Shown: positions 45,588-56,473, numbered from the stretch's first letter. The stretch is 64,000 nucleotides of DNA from Nocardioides sp. T2.26MG-1 (GCF_950101795.1 NZ_CATNLZ010000002.1:88492-152491), one strand, 5' to 3'. The notes: generated by a model from the sequence alone, not told the origin. Translations and numbers: made by a program.

Positions 45588-47027
45588 TCAGGACCGGTTC
45601 GGAGGTCGCACCGACTTGCCGTGCGAGGGCCGCCCGGCCTCGAGCTCCGTCAGGAAGCTCTCCGCCCAGGCGGCGACGTCGTTCTGCTTGACGGTCTTGC
45701 GCATCGCCTTCATCCGCCGCGTCACCTCCTTGTCGTCGGCGCGGTAGGCCTCCAGGAACGCCGACTTCATGCCGTTGATGTCGTGCGGATTGACCAGCCA
45801 CGCCTGGCGCAGCTCCTCGGCGGCGCCGGCGAACTCCGAGAGCACCAGCGCGCCGTCGTTGTCGAAGCGGCAGGCGACGTACTCCTTCGCCACCAGGTTC
45901 ATCCCGTCGCGGAGCGGGGTGACCGCCATGATGTCGGCGGCGCGGTAGAACGCGGCCATCTCCTCGGGCGGGTAGGAGGAGTGGAGGTAGTGGATGACGG
46001 GGCGGCCGATCTTGCCGAGGTCGCCGTTCACCCGTCCGACGAGGCGGTCGATGTCGTCGCGCAGGATGCGGTACTGCTCGACCTGCTCCCGGGACGGGGT
46101 CGCGACCTGGATGAACACCGCGTCCTCCACGTTGAGCTCTCCCTCGACCACGAGCTCGCTGTAGGCGCGCAGCCGTGCGTAGATGCCCTTGGTGTAGTCG
46201 AGACGGTCGACGCCGAGGAAGATGCGCCGCGGGTTGCCGACCGCCTCGCGGATCTCCTTGGCCCGTTGGCTGACCTCCTCGGAGCGGGCGAGGTCCTCGA
46301 AGCCCTGGGCGTCGATCGAGATGGGGAACGCCGCGGCCCGCACGGTGCGGCCGTCGGGCAGGTAGACCAGGTCGCGGTGGGTCTTGTGCCCGACCCGCTG
46401 GCGGACCAGGCGAACGAAGTTCTGCGCGGCGCCGGCGAGCTGGAACCCCACCAGGTCGGCGCCCAGCAGCCCCTCGAGCAGCTGGCGGCGCCACGGGAGC
46501 TGCTGGAACAGCTCCGCCGGCGGGAACGGGATGTGCAGGTAGAAGCCGATGCGCAGGTCGGGGCGCAGCTCGCGGAGCATCTGCGGCACCAGCTGGAGCT
46601 GGTAGTCGTGGACCCACACCGTCGCGTCCTTGGCGGCGACCGCGGCCGCCTCCTCGGCGAACCGCCGGTTGACCGCGACGTAGGCGTCCCACCACTCGCG
46701 GTGGAACTCCGGCTTCGCCACGACGTCGTGGTAGAGCGGCCACAGGGTCGCGTTGGCGAAGCCCTCGTAGAAGTCCTCGACCTCCTGCTGCGTCAACGTG
46801 ATCGGCACCAGGTCGAGACCCTCGTCCTCGAACGGCTCCAGGTCGGTCTCGGTGCCGCCCGGCCACCCGATCCAGGTGCCGTCGTTGGCGCGCATCACCG
46901 GCTCGATCGCGCTGACCAGCCCGCCCGGCGAGCGGCGCCACTCCGTGCTGCCGTCGGGGAGTGTCACCCGGTCGACGGGCAGCCGGTTCGCGACGATGAC
47001 CAGATCAGCCGAGCCAGAAGGAGCCAC
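45588..47027 (-). CDS. otsA: trehalose-6-phosphate synthase
   Basis: The 479-residue GT20 glycosyltransferase makes trehalose-6-phosphate from a nucleotide-glucose and glucose-6-phosphate. Motifs: IVANRLPV (about 11-18), SPGGLVSAI (about 34-42), WVHDYQLQLVPQMLR (about 139-153), FYLHIPFPP (about 163-171), GVDRLDYTKGI (about 260-270) and LRDGMNLVAKEYVA (about 365-378). It starts at GTG 47027. The phosphatase otsB lies 4 kb away on the other strand. Confidence 0.95.
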   Translation of the reverse strand: MAPSGSADLVIVANRLPVDRVTLPDGSTEWRRSPGGLVSAIEPVMRANDGTWIGWPGGTETDLEPFEDEGLDLVPITLTQQEVEDFYEGFANATLWPLYHDVVAKPEFHREWWDAYVAVNRRFAEEAAAVAAKDATVWVHDYQLQLVPQMLRELRPDLRIGFYLHIPFPPAELFQQLPWRRQLLEGLLGADLVGFQLAGAAQNFVRLVRQRVGHKTHRDLVYLPDGRTVRAAAFPISIDAQGFEDLARSEEVSQRAKEIREAVGNPRRIFLGVDRLDYTKGIYARLRAYSELVVEGELNVEDAVFIQVATPSREQVEQYRILRDDIDRLVGRVNGDLGKIGRPVIHYLHSSYPPEEMAAFYRAADIMAVTPLRDGMNLVAKEYVACRFDNDGALVLSEFAGAAEELRQAWLVNPHDINGMKSAFLEAYRADDKEVTRRMKAMRKTVKQNDVAAWAESFLTELEAGRPSHGKSVRPPNRS

Positions 47028-47128
47028 GCTCTCACCCTAGTGCGACGTCGAGGTGTCGGGCTGGCCCGACAACGGCTGTCGGGCTGGCAGGATCGTGCGC
47101 GACCCCGCGGATTCCTAGCGTTTCTCCT

Positions 47129-48433
47129 ATGACGGACCCGAGCATGACGACGACGTACCCCCTCCCGATGGCGCGGCAACCCCACGGCGTGCGCCGGGTG
47201 CTGCTCGACACCGGCTACAGCGTCTCGGCGTTCCCGGTCGCGCTGGCCGCGTTCGTGCTCGTGGTCGTCGACCTGGCTCTCGGGATCGGCCTGTCGGTGC
47301 TGATCGGCGGCGTGCTCGTGCTGTCGCTCGGGGTGCTGATCGCCCGCGGGGTCGCCCGCCTGGAGCGGATCCGGATCCAGGCGATGCTGGGTCGCGAGGC
47401 GACCACGCCGGCGTACCTCCGGGCCCGCCCGGACGACGGCTTCTGGCGCCGGCAGCTGACCCCGCTGCGCGACCCGCAGTCCTGGCTCGACGTGGTCTGG
47501 TCGCTGGTCGGCCTGGTCACCGGCACGATCGCGTTCGCGCTGACCGTGGCCTGGTGGGCGGCGGCCGGGGCCGGGCTCACCTACTGGTTCTGGCTGCGGT
47601 TCCTGCCCGAGCGGGAGCCCGGCGACCACGAGCTGGCCTACTACCTGGGCCTCGGTGACAGCGACACGGCGGCCAGCCTGGTCCAGCTCGCGCTCGGGAT
47701 CGTCGCGCTGGTGACACTGCCGTGGGTGGTGCGGTTCGCCGCGCTGCTGCACTCGAGCCTGGCGACCGTGCTGCTGAGCAGCCGGGCCGAGCTGCAGCAG
47801 GAGGTGGCCCGGGTCGAGGGCGGACGGGACGCCGCCCGGATGGCCGAGGCGGAGTCGCTGCGCCGGCTCGAGCGCGACATCCACGACGGACCGCAGCAAC
47901 GGCTGGTCCGGTTGACCATGGACCTCGGGCGTGCCAAGCGCCAGATGGACCAGGACCCCGAGCGGGCGGCCTCCACCATCGACGAGGCGCTGTCGCAGGC
48001 CCGCGAGACCGTGGCCGAGCTGCGCTCGCTCTCCCGGGGCATCGCCCCGCCGCTGTTGGTCGACCGCGGCCTGGCGGCCGCGCTGGAGGAGATGCTCGCC
48101 CAGAGCGTGGTGCCGGTCGAGTCGCGGATCGACGTACCGCCCCAGCTGCCGCCGCACGTCGAGACCGCGGTCTACTTCGTGGTGGCCGAGGCGCTGACCA
48201 ACGTCGCCAAGCACAGCGGTGCGGCGAGCGCGTCGGTGTCGGTGACCGCCGACGGGACGCAGGGGGGCTGGGTCGAGGTGCGGGTCGAGGACGACGGCGT
48301 GGGCGGCGCCCACCCCGCGAAGGGCCTGGGGCTCGCCGGCCTGCGGCAGCGGCTCACCGCGGTCGACGGGACGCTCGAGGTCAGCTCGCCCGAGGGCGGT
48401 CCGACCGTGCTGCTCGCGAGGATCCCGCGGTGA
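47129..48433 (+). CDS. sensor histidine kinase, NarL-type (HisKA_3)
   Basis: The 434-residue kinase has four hydrophobic segments in its N-terminal half (about 25-75, 130-160 and 185-215), a coiled-coil and a HisKA_3 domain with the phospho-His in LERDIHDGPQQRLVRL (about 251). HATPase motifs are EALTNVAKHS (about 354-363), VEDDGVGGA and GLGLAGLRQRL. The signal is unknown. The response regulator follows after 10 bp. Confidence 0.92.
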   Translation: MTDPSMTTTYPLPMARQPHGVRRVLLDTGYSVSAFPVALAAFVLVVVDLALGIGLSVLIGGVLVLSLGVLIARGVARLERIRIQAMLGREATTPAYLRARPDDGFWRRQLTPLRDPQSWLDVVWSLVGLVTGTIAFALTVAWWAAAGAGLTYWFWLRFLPEREPGDHELAYYLGLGDSDTAASLVQLALGIVALVTLPWVVRFAALLHSSLATVLLSSRAELQQEVARVEGGRDAARMAEAESLRRLERDIHDGPQQRLVRLTMDLGRAKRQMDQDPERAASTIDEALSQARETVAELRSLSRGIAPPLLVDRGLAAALEEMLAQSVVPVESRIDVPPQLPPHVETAVYFVVAEALTNVAKHSGAASASVSVTADGTQGGWVEVRVEDDGVGGAHPAKGLGLAGLRQRLTAVDGTLEVSSPEGGPTVLLARIPR

Positions 48434-48443
48434 GGGGCCGGCC

Positions 48444-49091
48444 GTGAGAGTCGTCATCGCCGACGACTCGCTGCTGCTGCGCGAGGGGCTGCACCTGCTG
48501 CTGGAGGAGGCCGGGCACGAGGTCGTGGCGTCGGTCGGCGACGGACCGGCCTTCGCCGCCGCGATGCTCGAGCAGCGGCCCGACCTCGGCATCGTCGACG
48601 TGCGGATGCCGCCAAGCCACACCGACGAGGGCCTGCGGGCGGCGGTCGACGTACGCCGGTCCTGGTCGGAGGCGCGGATCATGGTGCTCTCGCAGTACGT
48701 CGAGGTCTCGTACGCCGACGACCTGCTGGCCACCGGCGACGGCGGCGTGGGCTACCTGCTCAAGGACCGGGTCAGCGACCTCGACGACTTCCTCGGCGCG
48801 GTCGCGGCCGTGGCCGGCGGCGGCACCGCGCTCGACCCCCTCGTGGTGCGCCAGCTGATGGGCCGCAACCGCGACCCGCTCGTCGACCTCACCCCGCGCG
48901 AGCGGGAGGTGCTGTCGCTGATGGCCGAGGGTCGCTCCAACGCCGCGATCGCCGAGGCGCTGTCGGTCTCGCTCGCCGGGGTCGAGAAGCACACCCAGCG
49001 GATCTTCGCGAAGCTCGGGCTGCTGCCCGACGACGACACCGCCCACCGGCGGGTGGCGGCGGTGCTGCGGTTCCTCCGGTCGGCCGGCTGA
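48444..49091 (+). CDS. LuxR/NarL-family response regulator
   Basis: The 215-residue regulator starts at GTG 48444. The receiver has VIADDSLLLREGL at its start, Asp in LGIVDVRMPP (about 54) and the Lys in YLLKDRV. The C-terminal helix-turn-helix LTPREREVLSLMAEGRSNAAIAEALSVSLAGVEKHTQRIF-type region lies at about 149-190. It is paired with the preceding kinase. Confidence 0.92.
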   Translation: MRVVIADDSLLLREGLHLLLEEAGHEVVASVGDGPAFAAAMLEQRPDLGIVDVRMPPSHTDEGLRAAVDVRRSWSEARIMVLSQYVEVSYADDLLATGDGGVGYLLKDRVSDLDDFLGAVAAVAGGGTALDPLVVRQLMGRNRDPLVDLTPREREVLSLMAEGRSNAAIAEALSVSLAGVEKHTQRIFAKLGLLPDDDTAHRRVAAVLRFLRSAG

Positions 49092-49115
49092 CAGCCGAAC
49101 CCCGCAAGCGCCCGC

Positions 49116-50126
49116 TCAGCCCGGGAACGTCACCCCCACCTGCGCCCGCAGCTCGTCCATCTGCCGCAGCAGCGTGAGCGTCTGGTCGTGGGGGACCAGC
49201 GGGCTCTCGCGCAGGCTCTCGCGCAGGCAGCGGCCGACCTCGGCGATCTCGTTGCCGTAGCCCTGGCCGATGATCGGCTCCTCGCCGACGACCACGACCG
49301 GCTCGCCCGGCTCGACGACCCAGCTGCCCGGACCCGGCGCGTGCGGGGTGAACACGGCCTCGGTCGGGTGGTGGAAGTCGTCGAAGCGGATCCGGCCCTG
49401 GTCGGTGGCGATCTCGCAGGCGCGGGAGGAGTACGACGTCATCGAGGCCGTCATCGTCGCGAGCGCACCCCCGGCGTACCGCCCGACCACCGCGATGTCG
49501 AGGTCGATGCCGCGGTCGGACAGGTCGCCGGCCGCGGTCAGCTGCTGCGCCGGGCCGAGCAGCAGGTGGGCGATCGTCAGGGGATAGATGCCCATGTCGA
49601 GCAGCGCGGAGGCGCCGAGCTCGGGGTTCAGCATCCGGTCCTCGGGCGGGGCGTCGACGCGGAAGCCCAGCTCGGCGTGCAGGTGGCGCGGGGTCCCGAA
49701 CTCACCGGCCCGCAGCCGCTCGCGCAGCGCCCGGACCACCGGGTGGCACGCGGTCCACATCGCCTCCATGAGGAACCGGTCGTGGACACCCGCGAGCCGC
49801 ACCATCTCCTCCGCGTCGGCCGTCGCGAGCGTGAGCGGCTTCTCGCACAGCACGTGCTTGCCCGCCTCGAACGCCAGCCGCGCGTTGTCCAGGTGCAGGG
49901 CGTGGGGCGTCGCGATGTAGACGACGTCGACGGCCGGGTCGGCGACCAGGTCCTCGTAGGATCCGTGTGCCGCGGCGGCGCCGTACTCCTCGGCGAACGC
50001 CTGGGCGCTCGAGAGCCGGCGGGAGCCGACCGCCGCCAGGTGGGCCCCGGGCGTCAGTGCCAGGTCGCGGGCGAACGCGTGGGCGATCTTGCCGGTCGCC
50101 AGGATGCCCCAGCCGATGGATTCCAT
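49116..50126 (-). CDS. Gfo/Idh/MocA-family oxidoreductase
   Basis: The 336-residue NAD(P)-dependent oxidoreductase starts at ATG 50126. The Rossmann start is WGILATGKIAHAFARDL (about 5-21), and the family motif CEKPLTLA (about 93-100) carries the catalytic Lys. The C-terminal domain is the alpha/beta sheet typical of the family. Substrates are usually sugars or inositols; none can be named. It is convergent with the response regulator and divergent from the DUF3263 gene. Confidence 0.88.
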   Translation of the reverse strand: MESIGWGILATGKIAHAFARDLALTPGAHLAAVGSRRLSSAQAFAEEYGAAAAHGSYEDLVADPAVDVVYIATPHALHLDNARLAFEAGKHVLCEKPLTLATADAEEMVRLAGVHDRFLMEAMWTACHPVVRALRERLRAGEFGTPRHLHAELGFRVDAPPEDRMLNPELGASALLDMGIYPLTIAHLLLGPAQQLTAAGDLSDRGIDLDIAVVGRYAGGALATMTASMTSYSSRACEIATDQGRIRFDDFHHPTEAVFTPHAPGPGSWVVEPGEPVVVVGEEPIIGQGYGNEIAEVGRCLRESLRESPLVPHDQTLTLLRQMDELRAQVGVTFPG

Positions 50127-50176
50127 GCTCGGGAGGCTAGCGGTCACGATGGCCCGGGCGAGTTGCGGCAGGTCGA

Positions 50177-50206
50177 ATGACATCGTTGTGGTTCGTCGCC
50201 TACAGT
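50177..50206 (+). promoter_or_regulatory. promoter of the DUF3263 gene
   Basis: A TTGACA-like -35 (ATGACA, 50177-50182) is followed after 18 bp by the -10 TACAGT (50201-50206), 41 bp upstream of the start codon. Confidence 0.5.
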
Positions 50207-50247
50207 GATCCTCACCAGTCGTGTCTGAGAGTGCGGGGAGAGATCTC

Positions 50248-50541
50248 ATGGATGCCGCGAACGCCTTCGAGGCCGACGCCGGGGTCGTGCTGACCCTCAG
50301 TGACCGCGACCGCGAGATCCTGGACTTCGAGCGCCAGTGGTGGAAGTACGCCGGAGCCAAGGAGACCGCGGTCCGGGAGAAGTTCGACATGTCCTCGACC
50401 CGCTACTACCAGGTCCTCAACGCGCTGATCGACCGCCCCGAGGCCCTCGAGGCCGACCCGCTGCTCGTCCGCCGGCTGCGGCGGCTGCGCTCGGCGCGCC
50501 AGCGGCAGCGCTCGGCCCGACGCCTCGGCTTCGAGGTCTGA
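50248..50541 (+). CDS. DUF3263 protein
   Basis: The 97-residue basic protein fits the actinobacterial DUF3263 family: LSDRDREILDFERQWWKYAGAKE (about 18-40) followed by MSSTRYYQVLNALIDRPEAL (about 48-67), a helix-turn-helix-like arrangement. It may bind DNA. ATG 50248 has GGGGAGAG 5 bp upstream. The next gene starts 3 bp downstream, so they form an operon. Confidence 0.88.
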   Translation: MDAANAFEADAGVVLTLSDRDREILDFERQWWKYAGAKETAVREKFDMSSTRYYQVLNALIDRPEALEADPLLVRRLRRLRSARQRQRSARRLGFEV

Positions 50542-50544
50542 CCC

Positions 50545-51045
50545 GTGCGCGCGCGCAACCAGCGGGGCGTGGTCACCCCGTCCCCGGTGGTGATGCTCAG
50601 CGTGATCGCGGTCGCGATGGCCGGCATCGCGTTCGTCGCGACCCGCGGCGGTGAGCCCACCGAGCGCGAGGTCGCCACGGTCGCCCGGCAGGACCCGAGC
50701 ACGTCACCGTCGCCGAGCAGCACGCCCACGAAGGAGACCAAGCCCAAGCCCAAGCCCGAGCCCACGGTCAAGCGCGGCAAGGTCTACGTCGAGGTCTACA
50801 ACAACTCCGGCATCACCGGGCTCGCGGGCCAGGTGTCCGAGCGCGCGAGCGGCATCGGCTGGCAGGTGGTCGGCTCCGACAACTGGTACGGCACGATCCC
50901 GGCCAGCACCGTCTACTACCCGCCCAAGCTCAAGCTCGCGGCCAAGACGCTCGCGCTCGACCTCGGCATCCGGCGTACGGCCCCCGCGGTCGACCCGATG
51001 CGCCTCGACCGGCTCACGGTCATCCTCACCGGCCCGCTGCGCTAG
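50545..51045 (+). CDS. membrane-anchored LytR C-terminal-domain protein
   Basis: The 166-residue protein starts at GTG 50545. One transmembrane helix (about 15-34) is followed by a Thr/Ser/Pro then Lys/Pro-rich linker (about 48-76) and a LytR_C domain (about 77-165) with VYNNSGITGLAGQVSERASGIGWQVVG-type sequence. LytR_C domains occur in wall-polymer ligases and stand-alone envelope proteins. An envelope role is inferred. Confidence 0.88.
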   Translation: MRARNQRGVVTPSPVVMLSVIAVAMAGIAFVATRGGEPTEREVATVARQDPSTSPSPSSTPTKETKPKPKPEPTVKRGKVYVEVYNNSGITGLAGQVSERASGIGWQVVGSDNWYGTIPASTVYYPPKLKLAAKTLALDLGIRRTAPAVDPMRLDRLTVILTGPLR

Positions 51046-51126
51046 ACGAGGCTTCACCCCCCGTTTCGCCCCGCTTTCGGTCCCGGGGCGTGCCGGCAGC
51101 CCGGTCGGGATGATTGGGTGGGGTGC

Positions 51127-51972
51127 ATGGAGTTCACCTCGACCGAGGGCGAGCAGAGGTACGACGCCCTGGTGCGCGCCGCCGCCCACGCCGTGGTCGG
51201 CCTCGACTTCGACGGCACGCTGTCGCCGATCGTGGACGACCCGGAGCGCGCGCGGATCCACCCCGAGGCCAGCGAGGTGCTCGTCGACCTCGCCGCCGAG
51301 GTCGCCGCGATCGCGGTGATCACCGGGCGCCCGGCCCGCCAGGCGCTCGACCTCGGCGGTCTCGAGGAGGTCGGCGACGCGGTGGCCGCGGCCGGCAAGG
51401 AGCTGTACCTGTTCGGCCAGTACGGCAACGAGCGGTGGAGCTCCACCCGTCGCCGGATCATCTCCCCGCGCCCGCCGCACGGGCTGGCGACGTTCCTGCG
51501 CGACCTGCCCCGCACGCTGCGCAACGCCGACGCGGCCGACGCCTACGTCGAGGACAAGGGCCTGGCGTACGGCGTGCACACCCGGCGGCTGCCCGACCCC
51601 GATGCCGCGTTCGAGCGGCTGCTCCCGCCGCTGCGCGAGCTCGCGGGCCGCAACGGGCTGGTCCTCGAGCCGGGCCGGCACGTGATCGAGGTCCGGGCGC
51701 CGGGCATGGACAAGGGCAAGGCCGTCGACACCCTCGTCGAGGAGGTGGGCGCCGGCGCGTTCCTCTTCGCCGGGGACGACCTCGGCGACGTCGAGGCCTT
51801 CGACGCGGTCGGCAAGCTCGCGAAGGAGGGCCTGCCCACACTGCTGGTCTGCTCCGCCTCGGTCGAGCAGAGCACACTGGTCGCCCTCTCCGACGTGGTC
51901 GTCCACGGCCCCGAGGGGGTCCTCGACCTGCTCCGTCAACTCACCACCGACGCCCGCGCCGCCCGGTCCTGA
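51127..51972 (+). CDS. otsB: trehalose-6-phosphate phosphatase
   Basis: The 281-residue HAD-superfamily enzyme dephosphorylates trehalose-6-phosphate. HAD motif I is VGLDFDGTLSPI (about 20-31), motif II VITGRPA (about 64-70), and motif IV FLFAGDDLGDVEAF (about 213-226). MDKGKAVDTLVEE precedes motif IV as expected. ATG 51127 is chosen over GTG 51118 because GGGTGGGG precedes it. otsA is on the opposite strand at 45.6-47.0 kb. Confidence 0.93.
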   Translation: MEFTSTEGEQRYDALVRAAAHAVVGLDFDGTLSPIVDDPERARIHPEASEVLVDLAAEVAAIAVITGRPARQALDLGGLEEVGDAVAAAGKELYLFGQYGNERWSSTRRRIISPRPPHGLATFLRDLPRTLRNADAADAYVEDKGLAYGVHTRRLPDPDAAFERLLPPLRELAGRNGLVLEPGRHVIEVRAPGMDKGKAVDTLVEEVGAGAFLFAGDDLGDVEAFDAVGKLAKEGLPTLLVCSASVEQSTLVALSDVVVHGPEGVLDLLRQLTTDARAARS

Positions 51973-51983
51973 CGAACCTGTGG

Positions 51984-52047
51984 GGTAGTCCCTGACGATC
52001 GGGCCCCGTGGGAGCGTTCCCACGGGGCCCGATCGTCAGGGACTACC
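51984..52047. repeat. palindromic intergenic element, copy 2 (30-bp perfect stem) with LacI-type operator in the loop region
   Basis: A 30-bp perfect inverted repeat with a 4-nt loop runs from 51984 to 52047, 12 bp after the otsB stop. Outer arms match the elements at 974 and 54477. The centre (52008-52023, GTGGGAGCGTTCCCAC) is the exact reverse complement of the operator-like palindrome at 57371-57386. It could act as terminator and as binding site. Confidence 0.85.
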
Positions 52048-52142
52048 GCTCGAGGCGCCCTCCGGGTGAGTTCCCGCGTTCGTCATCAGCGAACAGGAGG
52101 CGCTCTCCGGAACACCGGCGCGGTCTCGGGAGTTGAGTCGGC

Positions 52143-54464
<2,322 letters not shown>

Positions 54465-54476
54465 CGTCTCGGATAC

Positions 54477-54535
54477 TCCCTGACGAACGGGCCCCGATTC
54501 CGCCTCAGGAGGGGCCCGTTCGTCAGGGACTACCG
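54477..54535. repeat. palindromic intergenic element, copy 3 (19-bp stem)
   Basis: A 19-bp perfect inverted repeat (54477-54495 and 54511-54529) with a 15-nt loop follows the lon stop by 12 bp. Arms TCCCTGACGA and GGGCCCC and the right flank CAGGGACTACCGC match copies 1 and 2. It lies where a lon terminator is expected. Confidence 0.8.
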
Positions 54536-54569
54536 CAGCGGAGCGGTCGTCCAGCATGTGGATGCGATG

Positions 54570-54598
54570 TGCACATGCTGAGACGGCCGTCGTACTGT
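54570..54598 (+). promoter_or_regulatory. promoter of the riboswitch-thrC-MoaD operon
   Basis: TGCACA (54570-54575) and TACTGT (54593-54598) are separated by 17 bp. Transcription would begin near 54605, just before the riboswitch. Confidence 0.5.
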
Positions 54599-54605
54599 TG
54601 TCCGC

Positions 54606-54755
54606 AGCTCATCAAGAGGGACTGAGGGATACGGCCCAGTGAAGTCCCGGCAACCGCCACGATCCTCCGCCGCCCGGCAACCAGCCGGGGAGCGGTTCGT
54701 GGAAACGGTGCCAATTCCGCCCGGGGCGACCGTCGCACCCGGGGAAGATGAGAAG
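54606..54755 (+). ncRNA. SAM riboswitch (S-box type)
   Basis: The aptamer core is clear: P1 CTCATC (54608-54613) pairs with GATGAG (54747-54752); GGGACTGAGGGATACGGCCC and GTCCCGGCAACC form the P2/kink-turn and pseudoknot region; a GC-rich P3 follows; CGGTGCCAATTCC (about 54704-54717) is the conserved P3-P4 joint; P4 is GC-rich. P1's 3' strand abuts the Shine-Dalgarno AAGGAGGA (54753-54760), and the start codon is 4 nt further, so there is no space for a terminator: control is probably translational, with SAM binding hiding the ribosome site. Confidence 0.9.
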
Positions 54756-54764
54756 GAGGACTTC

Positions 54765-56048
54765 ATGAGCGCTCTTGTCACCGAGGCACCCGCCCGCACC
54801 GCCGGGACGACGATCCGCGAGGGCGCGTTCGGCAACGCCGTGGCGCTCGCCTGTCGCGAGTGCGGGCACCGGGTCGAGCTCGGCCCGCACTACGCCTGTC
54901 CGGAGTGCTTCGGCCCGCTGGAGATCGCCTACGAGTTCCCGCGGGTCACCCGCGAGGAGATCGAGGCCGGCCCGCGCAACATCTGGCGCTACAAGGCGCT
55001 GCTGCCGGTCCCGACCGACATCGAGCAGAGCCCCAACACCGAGCCGGGTTTCACCCGCCTCCTCAGGGCCAACAACCTGGCCACCGAGCTCGGCATCACG
55101 AACCTGTGGGTCAAGGACGACTCGACCAACCCCACCAACTCCTTCAAGGACCGCGTGGTCGCCTGCGCGCTGAGCGCCGCTCGCGAGTTCGGCTCCAAGG
55201 TCTTCGCGTGCCCCTCCACGGGCAACCTCGCCAACGCGGTCGCCGCCGCGGGCGCCCGCGCCGGCATCAAGACCGTGGTGTTCATCCCGAGCAACCTCGA
55301 GCAGCCCAAGCAGGTCAACTCCGCGGTCTTCACCGACTCGCTGGTCGCGGTCAACGGCAACTACGACGACGTCAACAAGCTCGCCTCCGAGATCGCCGGC
55401 GAGGAGGAGGGCTGGGCGTTCGTCAACGTCAACGTCCGCCCCTACTACGCCGAGGGCTCCAAGACGCTCGGCTACGAGATCGCCGAGCAGCTCGGCTGGC
55501 GGCTGCCCGACCAGGTCGTGATCCCGGTCGCCAGCGGCTCGCAGCTGACCAAGGTGCACAAGGCCTTCCAGGAGCTGATCGCGCTCGGCCTCGTCGAGGA
55601 CAAGCCCTACCGCGTGTACGGCGCGCAGGCGGCCGGCTGCTCGCCGGTCTCGGTCGCCTACAAGGCCGGCGTCGACGCGATCCGCCCGGTCAAGCCCGAC
55701 ACGATCGCCAAGAGCCTGGCGATCGGCAACCCCGCCGACGGCATCTACGTGCTCGACATCTGCCGGCAGACCGGTGGCGCGGTCGAGGACGTCACCGACG
55801 ACGAGGTCCGCGCCGGCATCGTGCTGCTCGCCCGCACCGAGGGGATCTTCACCGAGACCGCCGGCGGCACCACGGTCGCGGTGCTCAAGAAGCTCGTCGA
55901 CACCGGCCAGCTCGACCCCGAGCTCGAGACCGTGGTGATCAACACCGGCCACGGGCTGAAGACCCTCGACGCCGTGGCCGGTCACGTGGCCCCGGCCGCG
56001 ACCATCGACCCGTCGTACGCCGCCTTCGCCGCCACCGGCCTGGCCTGA
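54765..56048 (+). CDS. thrC: threonine-synthase-family PLP enzyme under SAM riboswitch control
   Basis: The 427-residue fold-type II PLP enzyme has an N-terminal zinc-ribbon-like set of four Cys (CRECG at 30-34, CPECF at 45-49) and the PLP Lys in TNSFKDRV (Lys128), with the phosphate-binding PSTGNLANAVAAAGARAG and SGSQLTKVHKAF regions. ThrC converts O-phosphohomoserine to threonine. A SAM riboswitch upstream and a MoaD/ThiS-like carrier 19 bp downstream are unexpected for threonine synthesis and suggest a sulfur-dependent reaction, such as making homocysteine from O-phosphohomoserine. Sequence alone does not decide this; the family name is secure, the reaction is not. Confidence 0.88.
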   Translation: MSALVTEAPARTAGTTIREGAFGNAVALACRECGHRVELGPHYACPECFGPLEIAYEFPRVTREEIEAGPRNIWRYKALLPVPTDIEQSPNTEPGFTRLLRANNLATELGITNLWVKDDSTNPTNSFKDRVVACALSAAREFGSKVFACPSTGNLANAVAAAGARAGIKTVVFIPSNLEQPKQVNSAVFTDSLVAVNGNYDDVNKLASEIAGEEEGWAFVNVNVRPYYAEGSKTLGYEIAEQLGWRLPDQVVIPVASGSQLTKVHKAFQELIALGLVEDKPYRVYGAQAAGCSPVSVAYKAGVDAIRPVKPDTIAKSLAIGNPADGIYVLDICRQTGGAVEDVTDDEVRAGIVLLARTEGIFTETAGGTTVAVLKKLVDTGQLDPELETVVINTGHGLKTLDAVAGHVAPAATIDPSYAAFAATGLA

Positions 56049-56067
56049 CCCCGAGGAACCCCCCACC

Positions 56068-56343
56068 ATGAGCGTCTCCGTCCGGATCCCGACCATCCTG
56101 CGCACCTACACCGGCGGCGAGTCCGAGGTCACCGCCTCGGGGGCGACCCTGGCCGAGGTGCTCGACGACCTCGACGGCAGCTACAGCGGGATCAAGGGCC
56201 GGATCCTCGACGAGGCCGGCTCGCTGCGCCGCTTCGTGAACGTGTACGTCGGCAACGAGGACGTCCGCTTCCTCGACAACCTGGACACCCCCACCCCGGA
56301 CGGCGCCCAGATCTCGGTGATCCCCGCGGTCGCCGGCGGCTGA
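56068..56343 (+). CDS. MoaD/ThiS-family sulfur carrier protein
   Basis: The 91-residue ubiquitin-fold protein ends in the exposed Gly-Gly needed for thiocarboxylation (GG at 90-91). The sequence VRIPTILRTYTGGESEVTASGATLAEVLDDL at the start and NVYVGNEDVRFLDNLDTPTPDGAQISVIPAVAGG at the end (in parts) resemble MoaD and the cysteine-synthesis carrier CysO. It starts at ATG 56068 and is co-transcribed with thrC under the SAM riboswitch. No molybdopterin gene is adjacent, so a role as sulfur donor to the ThrC-family enzyme is likely. Confidence 0.9.
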   Translation: MSVSVRIPTILRTYTGGESEVTASGATLAEVLDDLDGSYSGIKGRILDEAGSLRRFVNVYVGNEDVRFLDNLDTPTPDGAQISVIPAVAGG

Positions 56344-56363
56344 CCCCGGGCCCGCCCCCACGC

Positions 56364-56445
56364 TTGTAACGCTCCTCTATTGCCCCTGCCCGGGGCTGGT
56401 TCAGGCGTGGCCCCAGGGCGATAACCCCGCGTTACAACGGCGGGG
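56364..56445. other. intergenic region with inverted repeats
   Basis: TTGTAACGC (56364-56372) is repeated inverted as GCGTTACAA (56429-56437), enclosing a GC hairpin (GCCCCTGCCCGGGGC, 56382-56396). The right copy sits in the 9-nt loop of a CCCCGC/GCGGGG hairpin (56425-56445). It may be a terminator, an operator pair or a structured leader for the downstream hydrolase. Confidence 0.4.
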
Positions 56446-56473
56446 TCGCGGGGGACATGAGCCGTTCACCCCG

